Source: Actinomadura sp. J1-007
Lineage (GTDB): Bacteria > Actinomycetota > Actinomycetes > Streptosporangiales > Streptosporangiaceae
NCBI RefSeq assembly: GCF_009793335.1
Contig: NZ_WING01000001.1
Coordinates: forward strand, 372,001 to 436,000
Length of the DNA stretch: 64,000 bases
Direction of reading: 5' to 3'
Under the pieces are notes generated by a model. It was not told the DNA's origin and made no database searches. It saw only the letters and a program-made list of their open reading frames with translations. Within the stretch, counting starts at the first letter, position 1, and every line of letters begins with the position of its first letter. The translations under genes and the position numbers were made by a program. Positions 1-8,270 of the stretch are shown here, piece by piece.

Positions 1-226
1 GCACGCCGTGCGGGACGATCCGCACGCCCCGGTCGCGCAGGGCGAGCAGGTCGCGGGGCGGGTGGCCGAGGTGGACGGACTCGGCGATCACCTCGGTGAA
101 GCCGAGCCCGGGCAGGCCGCCGACGAAACCGGAGATCTCCGGCCGCCAGCCGATCCCGATGCCGAGACCTCCGGGACCGCCGGGACCGCCGGGACCGCCG
201 CCCGGGGTGCCGGGTGGCCGGGTCAT
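1..226 (-). CDS. DUF692 family enzyme, N-terminal fragment
   Basis: Only the first 75 residues are present because the gene runs off the left edge. After a Gly/Pro-rich leader (residues 1-20) comes the opening of a DUF692 TIM barrel: GIGWRPEISGF (24-34), EVIAES (45-50) and VPHGV (71-75). Characterised relatives (MbnB, TglH, ChrH) are multinuclear-iron enzymes that modify cysteines in peptides, often with a partner protein; the activity of this one is unknown. The ATG overlaps the stop of the upstream TIGR04222 gene by four bases, so the two are probably translationally coupled. The upstream product ends in a Gly/Cys tail, which makes it a candidate substrate (inference). The metal ligands lie outside the window. 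Confidence 0.8.
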   Translation of the reverse strand, partial: MTRPPGTPGGGPGGPGGPGGLGIGIGWRPEISGFVGGLPGLGFTEVIAESVHLGHPPRDLLALRDRGVRIVPHGV

Positions 227-1118
227 CCGCCGCAACCCCCGCAACCGCCGCAGCCCCGCCTCCGCCTCCGCTGCACCCGCTTCCGCAGCCGCCGCCGATG
301 TCGCCGCCGCCCGAGGGCGAGAGCTGGCCGTGGATGTCGGAGGTCTCGGCGAACGCCGGGTCGAAGCTCGCCAGCGCCGTCGCGCCGAACACCGCGACGC
401 CGAGGGCCGTCGCGGCGCCGCCGTACGTCGTCCACGCGGGCTGCCGCGCGGGGTCGAGGTGGGCGTACCGCTCGCGGAAGCCCGCGGCGACGCGGTCGCC
501 CGCGCGCGTCCGCCCCTCCGGGTCGACCATGAGGTAGAGCAGGAAGAGGCTCGTCACGATGAGCGCCGCGATGAGGAAGCCCATGGGCTTGTCGCCCCGT
601 ACCGCCGCCACGAGCCGCGCGACCGCGACGAGCCACACCGCGGCGAACGGGAGCGAGGCGAGGCGGCGCCGCGCGTGGTCGGCCGGCGACAGGAGCAGCC
701 CCTCGCGGGAGAGCCCCTGGCGCAGCTCGTCCAGCGCCGTCTTGACCTGCGGCGAGTCGGCCACGTCACCCGGGGAGGACGCGCCGCCGGAGGCGAGCGC
801 GCGGTGGACGGCGTCGTCCAGCGGCGTTCCCGGGTCCCGGCGGGAGCCGGTCACGCGGATCTTGCCCTTGTCGTACGCCTCGATGGCGCCCTCGGCGCGC
901 AGCAGGGTCAGCGCGGCGGCGACGGCGCGGCGGCCCTCCCCGAGGAGGTAGGCCACCTCGTACGGGTGCAGGTCGCGCGCCGGGTCGCGGCCGGGCGCGC
1001 ACAGGCGGCGGGTGAGCACCACCAGCACGTACACCACGATCGCGGCGGGGACGTACAGCCCCCAGAGGAACAGCGGTCCGGGCACACCCCACGTGTCGCC
1101 CGCTGCGGCCAGCGGCAT
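223..1118 (-). CDS. TIGR04222 domain membrane protein with Gly/Cys-rich tail (frameshifted)
   Basis: About 298 residues once the frame is repaired. Residues ~14-38 form a membrane segment, DLHPYEVAYLLGEG (~48-61) is a recognisable family motif, and two further membrane segments lie near 150-195. From about residue 265 the protein becomes a low-complexity tail rich in Gly and Cys (GGGCGSGCSGGGG). The tail leaves frame at the CCCC run 254-257. One added base continues it as GCGGCGGCGG and a stop that overlaps the DUF692 start by four bases, which argues for the repair. The family's function is unknown. Tails of this kind next to DUF692 enzymes suggest a modified, surface-exposed or cleaved peptide (inference). 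Confidence 0.75.
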
Positions 1119-1175
1119 CGGTCCTCTCCCCTCGTCCGCCGGTCATCCCGGCCCCCGGCACCCTCGGGGACGCGG

Positions 1176-1838
1176 TCACTCCTCCTGATCGAGGCCCTTC
1201 TCGATCGCGTACCGGACGAGCTCGACCCGGTTGTGGAGCTGGAGCTTGCCGAGGGTGTTCTGTACGTGATTCTGAACGGTCCGGTGGGAGAGCACCAGCC
1301 GCTGGGCGATCTGCTTGTAGGTCAGTCCCTTGGCGACGAGCCTGAGCACCTCGGTCTCGCGCTCGGTGAGGCGCGGCGCGTCGTCGTCCTCGCGGCTCGG
1401 GGCGGCGGCGAGCCGCCGGTACTCGCCGAGGACGAGCCCGGCGAGGCCGGGGGTGAACACGGCGTCGCCGTCGCCGGTGCGCCGCACCGCGCCGAGGAAC
1501 TCCTCGCGCGCCGCCGACTTCAGCAGGTAGCCGGTCGCCCCCGCCTTCACCGCCTCCAGGACATCCTGCTGCTCGCCGCTGGCCGACAGGACCAGCACCC
1601 GCACGGGCGGGTCGGCCGCGGCGAGGTGGCGCGTGACCTCCACGCCGCTGATGTCGGGCAGTTGCAGGTCGACGACCGCGACCTGCGGGCGGGCCGCCGC
1701 CGCGACGCGCACCGCCGTGCGCCCGTCGCCCGCCGTGGCGACCACCTCGTGGCCGGCCTCCTCCAGGTCGCGGGCGACCGCCTCGCGCCACATGGGGTGG
1801 TCGTCGACCACCATCACCCTCAGGGGTTCGTCGCTCAC
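1176..1838 (-). CDS. NarL/FixJ-family response regulator (MacR-like)
   Basis: A 220-residue two-component regulator. The receiver domain (~6-120) has an acidic pocket VVDDHP (10-15), phospho-acceptor Asp57 in VVDLQLPD, and the conserved Lys in LLKSA. A LuxR-type helix-turn-helix follows (~150-210: LTERETEVLRLVAKGLTYKQ). The GTG start is chosen because AAGGTGG sits five bases upstream and the product then begins just before the receiver fold. It lies 61 bases downstream of a cognate-looking histidine kinase in the same orientation, so the pair is probably a two-component system. The regulon is not evident from the window. Confidence 0.9.
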   Translation of the reverse strand: MSDEPLRVMVVDDHPMWREAVARDLEEAGHEVVATAGDGRTAVRVAAAARPQVAVVDLQLPDISGVEVTRHLAAADPPVRVLVLSASGEQQDVLEAVKAGATGYLLKSAAREEFLGAVRRTGDGDAVFTPGLAGLVLGEYRRLAAAPSREDDDAPRLTERETEVLRLVAKGLTYKQIAQRLVLSHRTVQNHVQNTLGKLQLHNRVELVRYAIEKGLDQEE

Positions 1839-1899
1839 GCACGCCACCTTACGGCCGGGACCGGGCGGAACATCCCCATTGTCCGGCAATGGCGGCCGG

Positions 1900-3135
1900 T
1901 CAGCGCGGCGGGGCGGAGGGGACCGTCAGCTCGATCTCGGTCCCCTCGCCCTCGGCGGAGAAGATCGTCGCCTCGCCGCCGAGGTCGCGGATCCGGCCGC
2001 GGATGCTCTGCGCGACGCCGAGGCGGCCGTCGGCGGCGGCCTCCTCCAGCCGTCCCGGCGGCATGCCGGGGCCGTCGTCGCGGACGCTGACGACGACCTC
2101 GCCCGCGCCGTCGTCCTCGATCAGCACCCACGCCCGCGTGCCCTCGCCGCCGTGCTCGCGGACGTTGTCCAGCGCGGCGGCGACCGCCGCGTCCACCTCC
2201 CGCGCGGCGTGCTCGGGCAGCAGCACCGGCGTGGCGGGCGCCGAGACCGTCACGGTGGTGGACGCGTACGCGTTGAGCAGCGGACGCAGGTCGGCGCGCT
2301 CGCCTACGTCCGGACCGGCCGCGCCCGCCGCGCCGCCGGGCCGCGCGCCGTTCGACGGCGCGGCGGACCGGGCGGCCTTCACCGAACGCGGGACCGGCAG
2401 CGGCGGGGCGGGCGGCGCCGCGGCGATCAGCGTGCGGAGCGCGGCCTCCTGCTCGCCCGCGAGGCGGCCGAGCTCGGCCGCCTCGCCGCCGAGCTCCCCG
2501 CCCCGCCGCTGCACCATCGCGAGGACCTGGAGCACCGAGTCGTGGATGCGGCGGGCGAGCCGTTCGCGCTCGCGGGTCGCGGCCTCCATCTCGACGGCGC
2601 GGGCCAGCCGCGCCTCGGCGTCGAGGGCGAGCTTGACGACGTGGCCGACGACGAGTCCGGCCAGGAACAGCAGGACGACCCCGTTGACGGTCGAGGGCAT
2701 CAGCCGGTGCGTCTCGGCGAACACGTGGACGAGGAAGTTGGCCGCCGTGAGCACCGCGGCGGCGGCGAGGCCGAGCCGCTTGCCGCCGTACACCGCCCAC
2801 GACAGGACGGCCGCGGCCACCCAGGAGACCGGCAGCGTCGGGCGGCCGTCGGCCAGGTGCGCGGTCGTCTCCACCCACGCGGTCGCGAGGAGGCACGCGA
2901 CCGCGACGCCCAGGTCCGCGCCGAGGAGCGGCCAGCCGCGGCGCCGCCGCCGGCCGGGGTCGGAGAAGGCGAACGTGGCGTACGCGGTCCAGGCGGTCAT
3001 CACGGCGAGCACGGCCCAGCCGCCCGCGCGGTGCTCGTACCCGCCGGAGTTCATCGCGATCAGGGCGGCGGCGTAGGCGAGCGCGGCCCAGCGGTACACC
3101 GCGACCGCGCGCCACAGCGCCGCCTCCAGCCCCAT
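1900..3135 (-). CDS. MacS-like sensor histidine kinase (DUF5931 type)
   Basis: A 411-residue membrane kinase. The first ~165 residues hold about five hydrophobic segments resembling the DUF5931 sensor domain of actinobacterial MacS-like kinases. A HisKA_3 dimerisation helix follows, with phospho-acceptor His198 in RRIHDSVLQ. The C-terminal ATPase has an N-box-like LDNVREHG and a G1-box-like DDGPGMPPG. There is no large extracellular loop, so sensing is likely within the membrane. It lies between an acyltransferase gene (20 bases upstream) and its response regulator, consistent with one operon responding to envelope state (inference). Confidence 0.88.
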   Translation of the reverse strand: MGLEAALWRAVAVYRWAALAYAAALIAMNSGGYEHRAGGWAVLAVMTAWTAYATFAFSDPGRRRRRGWPLLGADLGVAVACLLATAWVETTAHLADGRPTLPVSWVAAAVLSWAVYGGKRLGLAAAAVLTAANFLVHVFAETHRLMPSTVNGVVLLFLAGLVVGHVVKLALDAEARLARAVEMEAATRERERLARRIHDSVLQVLAMVQRRGGELGGEAAELGRLAGEQEAALRTLIAAAPPAPPLPVPRSVKAARSAAPSNGARPGGAAGAAGPDVGERADLRPLLNAYASTTVTVSAPATPVLLPEHAAREVDAAVAAALDNVREHGGEGTRAWVLIEDDGAGEVVVSVRDDGPGMPPGRLEEAAADGRLGVAQSIRGRIRDLGGEATIFSAEGEGTEIELTVPSAPPR

Positions 3136-3155
3136 CCGCCCCCCTCGCGCCGTTC

Positions 3156-3872
3156 CTACTCGTCCTCGTCGACCGGACGGGCCGTCCGGCCCGACATCTC
3201 CGCCTTGACCTCGGCGGCGTAGCGGTCGACGTACTCCTGCCCGGACAGCTCCCGGATCGCCTCCATGATCTCGTCCGTGATCTTGCGGAGCACCTCGCGG
3301 TCCTCCTCCCGGCCGTAGTAGCGGGAGAAGTCCAGCGGCGCGCCGAAGCGCACGCCGGGCCGGACGCCGAGCCGCGGGACCGGCTTGCCCGGCGGCATCA
3401 GCTCGAACGTGTTGATCATCGCCATCGGGATCACCGGGACGCGGGACTTCAGCGCCAGCCGCGCGACGCCGGTCTTGCCGCGGTACAGCCGGTTGTCCGG
3501 GGCGCGGGTGCCCTCGGGGTAGATCCCGAGCAGCTTGCCCTCGCGCAGGATCCGCAGGCCCGTCTCCAGCGCGGCCTCCGCCGCCGACCCCCCGGTCCGG
3601 TCCACCGGCACGACCCCGACGCCGGTGAAGAAGCCCTTGCTGATCAGGCCCTTGATCCCCTTGCCGGTGAAGTACTCGCCCTTGCCGATGAAGAAGATCG
3701 GCCGCATCAGCGGCAGCGGCCCGAAGAAGTGGTCGGCGAACGACAGGTGGTTGCTCACCAGCAGCGCGGGCCCCTTCTTCGGGACGTTGCGCATGCCGGA
3801 GTTCTGGGGGCGCCACCCGATGTACATGATGGGCGAGAGAACGATCCTGAGCAGGATCCAGAACCAGAGCAT
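3156..3872 (-). CDS. lysophospholipid acyltransferase (PlsC family)
   Basis: A 238-residue membrane-associated acyltransferase of the 1-acyl-sn-glycerol-3-phosphate acyltransferase superfamily, expected to add the second acyl chain in phospholipid synthesis. The catalytic NHLSFAD motif (His42, Asp47) and the substrate-binding PEGTRAP motif (119-125) are intact, with one N-terminal hydrophobic segment. The ATG at 3872 has an excellent ribosome binding site (GGAGGAAGG), so longer starts are unlikely. The position matches the acyltransferase of the mycobacterial Rv2182c region. Exact acyl acceptor not predictable. Confidence 0.9.
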   Translation of the reverse strand: MLWFWILLRIVLSPIMYIGWRPQNSGMRNVPKKGPALLVSNHLSFADHFFGPLPLMRPIFFIGKGEYFTGKGIKGLISKGFFTGVGVVPVDRTGGSAAEAALETGLRILREGKLLGIYPEGTRAPDNRLYRGKTGVARLALKSRVPVIPMAMINTFELMPPGKPVPRLGVRPGVRFGAPLDFSRYYGREEDREVLRKITDEIMEAIRELSGQEYVDRYAAEVKAEMSGRTARPVDEDE

Positions 3873-3933
3873 GCCGACACCTTCCTCCGACCGCGCGTGG
3901 GGCGCGCGTTCAAGTCCCTGACAGACGGGAGAT

Positions 3934-3952
3934 GATGGGACATCTTCCCATC
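3934..3952. promoter_or_regulatory. 19-bp perfect inverted repeat upstream of the acyltransferase gene
   Basis: GATGGGA and TCCCATC flank the five bases CATCT. It lies 62 bases before the acyltransferase ATG, in the 361-bp divergent gap 3873-4233, with no T-run after it. That favours a protein-binding site over a terminator. No regulator is assigned. Confidence 0.35.
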
Positions 3953-4068
3953 CCCGCGTGAGGCTGCCCACACCCCTGCCCGCGTCCGGCCGCAGGCTAC
4001 GGCCACGGACGCCCCCGGATGAACGTAGGCTCTGAGCGGGAAATCACATTCGGATGCGCCCGGGGGCT

Positions 4069-4163
4069 TGTCCCGGGCGGTGCAGCGAATACCGTGGGAC
4101 ACACGTTTCGGGGTGTCCCGGGAGTGTCGCCGCGCTCGCGCGGGCAGGCTTGCCGGGACACAC
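4069..4163. promoter_or_regulatory. cluster of four CCGGGACAC-like elements in alternating orientation
   Basis: Within 95 bases the element occurs four times: TGTCCCGGG (4069-4077), GGGACACAC (4096-4104), GTGTCCCGGG (4113-4122) and CCGGGACACAC (4153-4163). Adjacent copies form inverted pairs (7-9 bp stems). The block ends 70 bases before the TTG start of the next gene. It could be a multi-site operator or a leader able to fold in alternative ways; the sequence alone does not decide. Nothing else is visible in the 3873-4233 gap apart from the palindrome at 3934. Confidence 0.45.
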
Positions 4164-4233
4164 GTCAATGGGGGAGCGGAGGCCGTCATGCCGGTGCTGT
4201 CGGTCACGCCGGAGTCGTCGAAGGAGCCGGCCC

Positions 4234-5294
4234 TTGAATCGCCGTGGCAATGGACTGTCAGCGGACACCTACGCCCCGCTGGTCGACCTGGCCCCGCACC
4301 TGGCCGACGCCATGCTGGCCGCGCTGCGGGACTCCGGGGTCGCCGCCTACGCCGCCGCGCCCGGCGACCCCGACGGCGCCGGCGAGTCGTCCGACGACGA
4401 CGCGCTGGACCGGCTGTACGTGGACGTCGAGATGAAGACGGCCGCCGAGGGCATCCTGCGGGCGCACCTCGCGCGGCTCCGCGACGCGGGCGCGCGCGAC
4501 GCGGGCGGCACCCGCGGCGCCGACCCCGACGGCCGCGACACCGACCCGGCCCTGCCCGACCTGCCGGACGCCACGCTCCCCGGCTCCGCCCCCGCGACCT
4601 GCTCTCCACTCCCCCGAACGACCTGGCCGGCCTGTCCGACCTCCCCGGCCGCCCGGGCGCCTCGCCGCGCGACGGCGACCGGGACCGCGACCGCGACGAC
4701 GCGCGCGACCCGCGCGACCCGCGCGAGGAGCAGCGCGACGCGGCGTCCGACGCCAAGCGCGACGGCGACGACACCGTGCCGTCCGCCCCCGTCCCGCCCG
4801 GCACGCCGTCCGCGCAGGGCGACTCCCCGACCGGCACGGCCGAACGCGACGAGGACGCGATCTGGGCCGAGATCGTCGCCGGGTACGACAGCACGGTGCC
4901 CGAGGGCGACCGCGTCCCCTGGCCCGACCAGGAGAACATCGACGAGCCCGCCGAGCCGCCCCGCGAGGGCGACGACCGCACCGGGCGGCTCCCCCGCGCC
5001 CGGGTGATCAAGCCCGCCGAGACCGTCCCGGACTTCCCGGACGACGCGGGCGACGAGGGCCACTACGTCCCGCCGCCGCCCCCGCCGCTGCCGAGCGCCG
5101 ACCCGCTCACCAAGGGCGCGTGGATCGCGCTGATCGGCGGCCCGGTCTACCTGCTGATCACGGTGATCCTCGACTGGGACGTGCCCGGCTGGGCCGCGTT
5201 CCTCGCGGTCGCCGCGTTCATCGGCGGGTTCGTGACGCTCGTGCTGCGGATGGGCGACGAGCCCCGCGATCCCGACGACGGCGCGGTCGTCTGA
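4234..5294 (+). CDS. conserved actinobacterial membrane protein with proline-rich linker (frameshifted)
   Basis: The first part reads LSADTYAPLVDLAPHLADAM and LYVDVEMKTAAEGIL, typical of a conserved actinobacterial protein. The second part, in another frame, holds DEDAIWAEIVAGYD, HYVPPPPPPLP and two membrane helices (WIALIGGPVYLLITVIL; WAAFLAVAAFIGGFVTLVL). The halves join if one C is added to the run 4589-4593 or 4611-4615. The TTG start is chosen because AAGGAG lies seven bases upstream and the conserved region follows at once. The middle is acidic and Arg/Asp-rich. No function is known; about 353 residues after repair. Confidence 0.65.
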
Positions 5295-5359
5295 CCCCCG
5301 CGCCGCGGCGCCCCTCCAGCCCGCCATCCCGTCGTCCCGTAGGGGGCGGCGCGCGGGTC
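5293..5359. terminator. bidirectional hairpin between convergent genes
   Basis: GACCCCCGCGCCGC (5293-5306) pairs with GCGGCGCGCGGGTC (5346-5359) at 13 of 14 positions around a 39-base loop. The arms overlap the stop codons of both convergent genes (4234-5294 and 5358-6071). There is no U-tract on either side, as is usual in this GC-rich group. Confidence 0.5.
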
Positions 5360-6071
5360 AGGGAAGGCGCAGGTCGGCGACCACCGGACGGTGGTCGGTG
5401 GCGAGGACGTAGTCGGCGGTCAGCGCCGCGTCGCCCGGGACGCCGCAGCCGACCACCTCGATCCCCGCGTCGGGGAACACCCCGTCGATGCGCTTGCGCG
5501 GGTTGTTGGCCGAGAACGTCCACTCCTGGCCCTGCGGCGCCACCGCGTAGGCGTCCTGGAACCGTTCGGCGAGCCTCGTCCAGGACGGGCCGCCGGGCTC
5601 CTCGTTGATGTCCCCGGTCAGCACGACCGGCGCGCCGTGCCGGCGGCTCGCCCGGTCCAGCAGCGCGATCACCTGGCCGGTGTGGGCCAGCCGCGGATCG
5701 TCCGCGAGGTCGAGGTGGGTGCTCGCCGCGATCAGCCGCCGCGCCCCCTCGCCCTCGCCGAGTTCGAGGACGGCGATGGCGAGGGCGCGCCGGTGCAGGT
5801 CCGGCACGCGGGTCAGCAGGTGGAACTCACGGGCGACGCGCCGCACGCGCGGCGCGGCGAGGACCGCGAGCCCGGCGGCGCGGCGTCCGGCCGCGACCCG
5901 CAGGCCCGCCGCGCGCGCCAGTTCGCGGCGCTTGCCGCGCCACCCCCAGAACCGCGGCACCTCCTGGAGGCACAGCACGTCCGGGTCGAGGGCGCGCACG
6001 ACCCGCACCACCGCCGCCGGGTCGTCCCGCAGCGAACGGATGTTGTAGCTGACGACCCGTACGCCCGTCAC
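5358..6071 (-). CDS. endonuclease/exonuclease/phosphatase family protein
   Basis: A 237-residue EEP-fold metal-dependent phosphodiesterase. Motifs run in the expected order: SYNIRSL (metal site Asn), CLQEVPRFWGW (Glu ligand), ASTHLD, TGDINEEPGG (catalytic Asp/Asn) and ATDHRPV (Asp-His pair). No signal peptide is visible, so it is probably cytoplasmic. Substrate cannot be inferred; relatives cut DNA, phosphoinositides or nucleotides. Start is GTG at 6071. It lies just upstream of, and convergent with, the membrane protein gene at 4234, and 37 bases after the ROK kinase stop in the same direction. Confidence 0.88.
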   Translation of the reverse strand: MTGVRVVSYNIRSLRDDPAAVVRVVRALDPDVLCLQEVPRFWGWRGKRRELARAAGLRVAAGRRAAGLAVLAAPRVRRVAREFHLLTRVPDLHRRALAIAVLELGEGEGARRLIAASTHLDLADDPRLAHTGQVIALLDRASRRHGAPVVLTGDINEEPGGPSWTRLAERFQDAYAVAPQGQEWTFSANNPRKRIDGVFPDAGIEVVGCGVPGDAALTADYVLATDHRPVVADLRLP

Positions 6072-6108
6072 GCCCGACCGCCTCCCCCGCCGCGCCGCAC
6101 GCGGGGCC

Positions 6109-7053
6109 TCAGATCCGGGCGAGGTCGGCGGCGCCGACGATCCCGGCGTCGGAGCCGAGCTCGGCGACGCGGATCTCGGGCAGCGGGCGGTGGCCGCGTC
6201 CGGTCAGCGCGTTCTCGAACGCCTCGCGCACCGGGTCGAGCAGCAGGTCGCCCGCGTCGGCGAGGCCGCCGCCGATGATGAACGCGCCCGGGTCGAGGAT
6301 CGCGGTGAGGTCGGCGAACCCCTGCCCGGTCCACTGGGCGACCGTGCGGAAGCACTCCAGCGCCGCGTTGTCGCCCTCGCGGGCCGCCTGCGTGATCTCC
6401 GGGCCGCTGATCCCCTCGGGCCTGCCGTCGCCGAGCTCCAGCAGCCGGCCGGCCATCGCGGGCGCGACGCGGGCCAGCTCGCGCGCCTCGTGGACGAGGG
6501 CGTTGCCGCTCGCGTACTGCTCCCAGCAGCCGCGGTTGCCGCAGCCGCAGCGCCGCCCGTCGGGCACCACCCGGAAGTGGCCGACCTCGGCGCCCATCCC
6601 GAACCGTCCCCGGTACAGGTCGCCGTTGACGATGATGCCGCCGCCGATGCCCGTGCCGAGCGCGACGAGGACGACGAAGTCGTGGCCGCGCCCGGCCCCG
6701 AACCGCGCCTCGCCCCACGCGGTCGCGTTGGCGTCGTTCTCGACCACGACGGGCAGCCCGGTCAGGCTCTCGACCTTCTCCTTGAGCGGCTCCTCGCGCC
6801 ACGCGAGGTTGGGCGCGAACAGCACGGTCGAGCGGGTCTCGTCCACGAAGCCCGCCGCGCCGAGGCCGACCGCGGACGCCTCCTCGAACTTGCCCTTGAG
6901 CAGGTCCACGACCTCGGCGATGACCTCGGCGGTCTCCTTGGGGTTGGTGGAGGGCGTGGGCCGGCGCACCTTCTCCAGGATCCTCCCCCGGTCGTCGACG
7001 ACGCCCGCCGCGACCTTCGTACCGCCCACATCCACGCCGATGGTCAGGGCCAT
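6109..7053 (-). CDS. ROK-family glucokinase
   Basis: A 314-residue ATP-dependent sugar kinase, most likely glucose to glucose 6-phosphate in the cytoplasm, by resemblance to actinobacterial ROK glucokinases. The phosphate-binding DVGGTK (8-13), the DANATAWGE segment with the catalytic Asp, GTGIGGGII, and the zinc-binding CGCGNRGCWE signature are all present. No helix-turn-helix precedes the kinase, so it is an enzyme and not a ROK repressor. The ATG at 7053 has AGAGGA upstream. It follows the DUF5304 gene, an arrangement also seen in Streptomyces as I recall. Confidence 0.9.
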   Translation of the reverse strand: MALTIGVDVGGTKVAAGVVDDRGRILEKVRRPTPSTNPKETAEVIAEVVDLLKGKFEEASAVGLGAAGFVDETRSTVLFAPNLAWREEPLKEKVESLTGLPVVVENDANATAWGEARFGAGRGHDFVVLVALGTGIGGGIIVNGDLYRGRFGMGAEVGHFRVVPDGRRCGCGNRGCWEQYASGNALVHEARELARVAPAMAGRLLELGDGRPEGISGPEITQAAREGDNAALECFRTVAQWTGQGFADLTAILDPGAFIIGGGLADAGDLLLDPVREAFENALTGRGHRPLPEIRVAELGSDAGIVGAADLARI

Positions 7054-7101
7054 GTACGGTTCCTCTCTTCTCGCGGCGCCCTCGCGGAGCACGCCCTCGC
7101 T

Positions 7102-7728
7102 CTAGCCGATGTCCATGGGTTCCCCGCCGGTGGCCGAGGCCCACGGGTCGCCCCCGGCCGTCCCGCGCCGTTCCCCGGACGGCCCGTCCGCACGCCCCGG
7201 TCCGTCCGCACGCCCCGGCTTCTCCGCGCGGCCCGGTCCGTCCGCACGGCCCGGCTCGTCCGCGCGACCCGGTCCGTCCGCACGGCCCGGCTCGTCCGCG
7301 CGGCCCGGTTCGTCCGCGCGGCCCGGCTCGTCCGCGCGGCCCGGCTTCTCCGCACGGCTCGGCTCGTCCGCGTGGTTCCGCTCGTGCGGGGGCGTGCGGG
7401 AGGCGCGGGCGCGCTCGAACGCCGCGGCGACGTCGAACGCCGCCGCGGCCAGCGACCGCCCGGCGTCGCGGACGTGCCTGCCCACGTCGGGCCCGGACTC
7501 GCGGGCGAGCGCGATCGCCCGGCACACCGGGCAGTCGCGGCATTCCGGCGCGCCGGTCGCGATGCGCGGCGGCTCGGCCGTGGCGCGGCCCCACACGTCG
7601 TCGGCGTCCCGGCCGCCTCGGTCGCCTCCGGCGCCCGCGCCGCCGCGCCCGCCGCCCATCCGCGCACGCAGCGCGTCGAAGAGCCTGGCCGCCTCGTCGA
7701 GGACGTCACCCGGTCGCTGCTCGGTCAT
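7102..7728 (-). CDS. DUF5304-like protein with hexapeptide repeat tail
   Basis: A 208-residue protein of unknown function. Residues ~1-95 resemble DUF5304 of actinomycetes, including IATGAPECRDCPVCRAI with two CxxC-like cysteines, which could bind metal. The C-terminal half is lineage-specific: about ten copies of a charged hexapeptide of the form [AG]-[DE]-[EGK]-P-G-R, encoded by 18-base repeats, ending in a short GDPWASATGGEPMDIG tail. The start at 7728 is chosen for the GGAAG eight bases upstream and the family-like MTEQRPGDVLDEAARLF beginning. The repeat region probably varies in copy number between strains (inference). Confidence 0.75.
   Translation of the reverse strand: MTEQRPGDVLDEAARLFDALRARMGGGRGGAGAGGDRGGRDADDVWGRATAEPPRIATGAPECRDCPVCRAIALARESGPDVGRHVRDAGRSLAAAAFDVAAAFERARASRTPPHERNHADEPSRAEKPGRADEPGRADEPGRADEPGRADGPGRADEPGRADGPGRAEKPGRADGPGRADGPSGERRGTAGGDPWASATGGEPMDIG
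7184..7375. repeat. 18-bp tandem repeats inside the DUF5304-like gene
   Basis: About ten and a half units of an 18-base sequence of the form CGTCCGCRCGGCCCGGCT (plus strand). Variation between units is mostly third-position or swaps Glu/Gly/Lys in the encoded hexapeptide. The period is a multiple of three, so copy changes keep the frame. Confidence 0.9.
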
Positions 7729-7794
7729 GAGAACATCTTCCATCCGTCGCCGGCGTGAAACGGTATCGCCCCGCCCTCCGCGGGCCGCCATTGC

Positions 7795-8229
7795 TCAGCC
7801 CTCGACGTGACGTTTCAGTCCCTTGAGCGCCGAGTCGATGATCCGCTTCTCGCCCTTGCGCTTGACCATCCCGATCATGGGGACGCGCACGTCCACGGCC
7901 AGCTCGTAGGTCACCTCGGTGCGCCCGCCGGACTCGGCCAGGCTGTACGAGCCGCGCAGCCCGGTGACGACCGCGCCCTTCTCGACCAGCTCCCAGCGCA
8001 CCGCGTCGTCGCCGTCCCACTCGTAGGCCAGGCCGACGGTGTCGCTGAACGGTCCGCCGTCGAACGTCAGCCGCCCGCGCGCCGCGCGCCCGTCCGGGCC
8101 GGTCTCCTGGACGGTGAACTCCCGGATCCCGCTCGCCCACGACGGGTAGCGCTCCAGGTCGGCGATCACCGCCATGATCTCGGCCTTCCCCGCCTCGACG
8201 GTGATCGTGGAACTCGTGCGGTCCGCCAT
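7795..8229 (-). CDS. SRPBCC family protein
   Basis: A 144-residue START/polyketide-cyclase-like fold protein. The beginning (VEAGKAEIMAVIADLERYPSW) is typical of the family helix-grip fold, followed by alternating strands and a C-terminal amphipathic helix ending GLKRHVEG. It probably binds a hydrophobic ligand; no catalytic residues can be assigned. It corresponds by context to the SRPBCC protein of the mycobacterial Rv2185c region, close to an acyltransferase and fadD, which hints at lipid handling. ATG with GGAGGG nine bases upstream. Confidence 0.85.
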   Translation of the reverse strand: MADRTSSTITVEAGKAEIMAVIADLERYPSWASGIREFTVQETGPDGRAARGRLTFDGGPFSDTVGLAYEWDGDDAVRWELVEKGAVVTGLRGSYSLAESGGRTEVTYELAVDVRVPMIGMVKRKGEKRIIDSALKGLKRHVEG

Positions 8230-8270
8230 CGTCGCGTTCCCTCCGGCTCGTGTTCTAGGAGCAGTATCTT

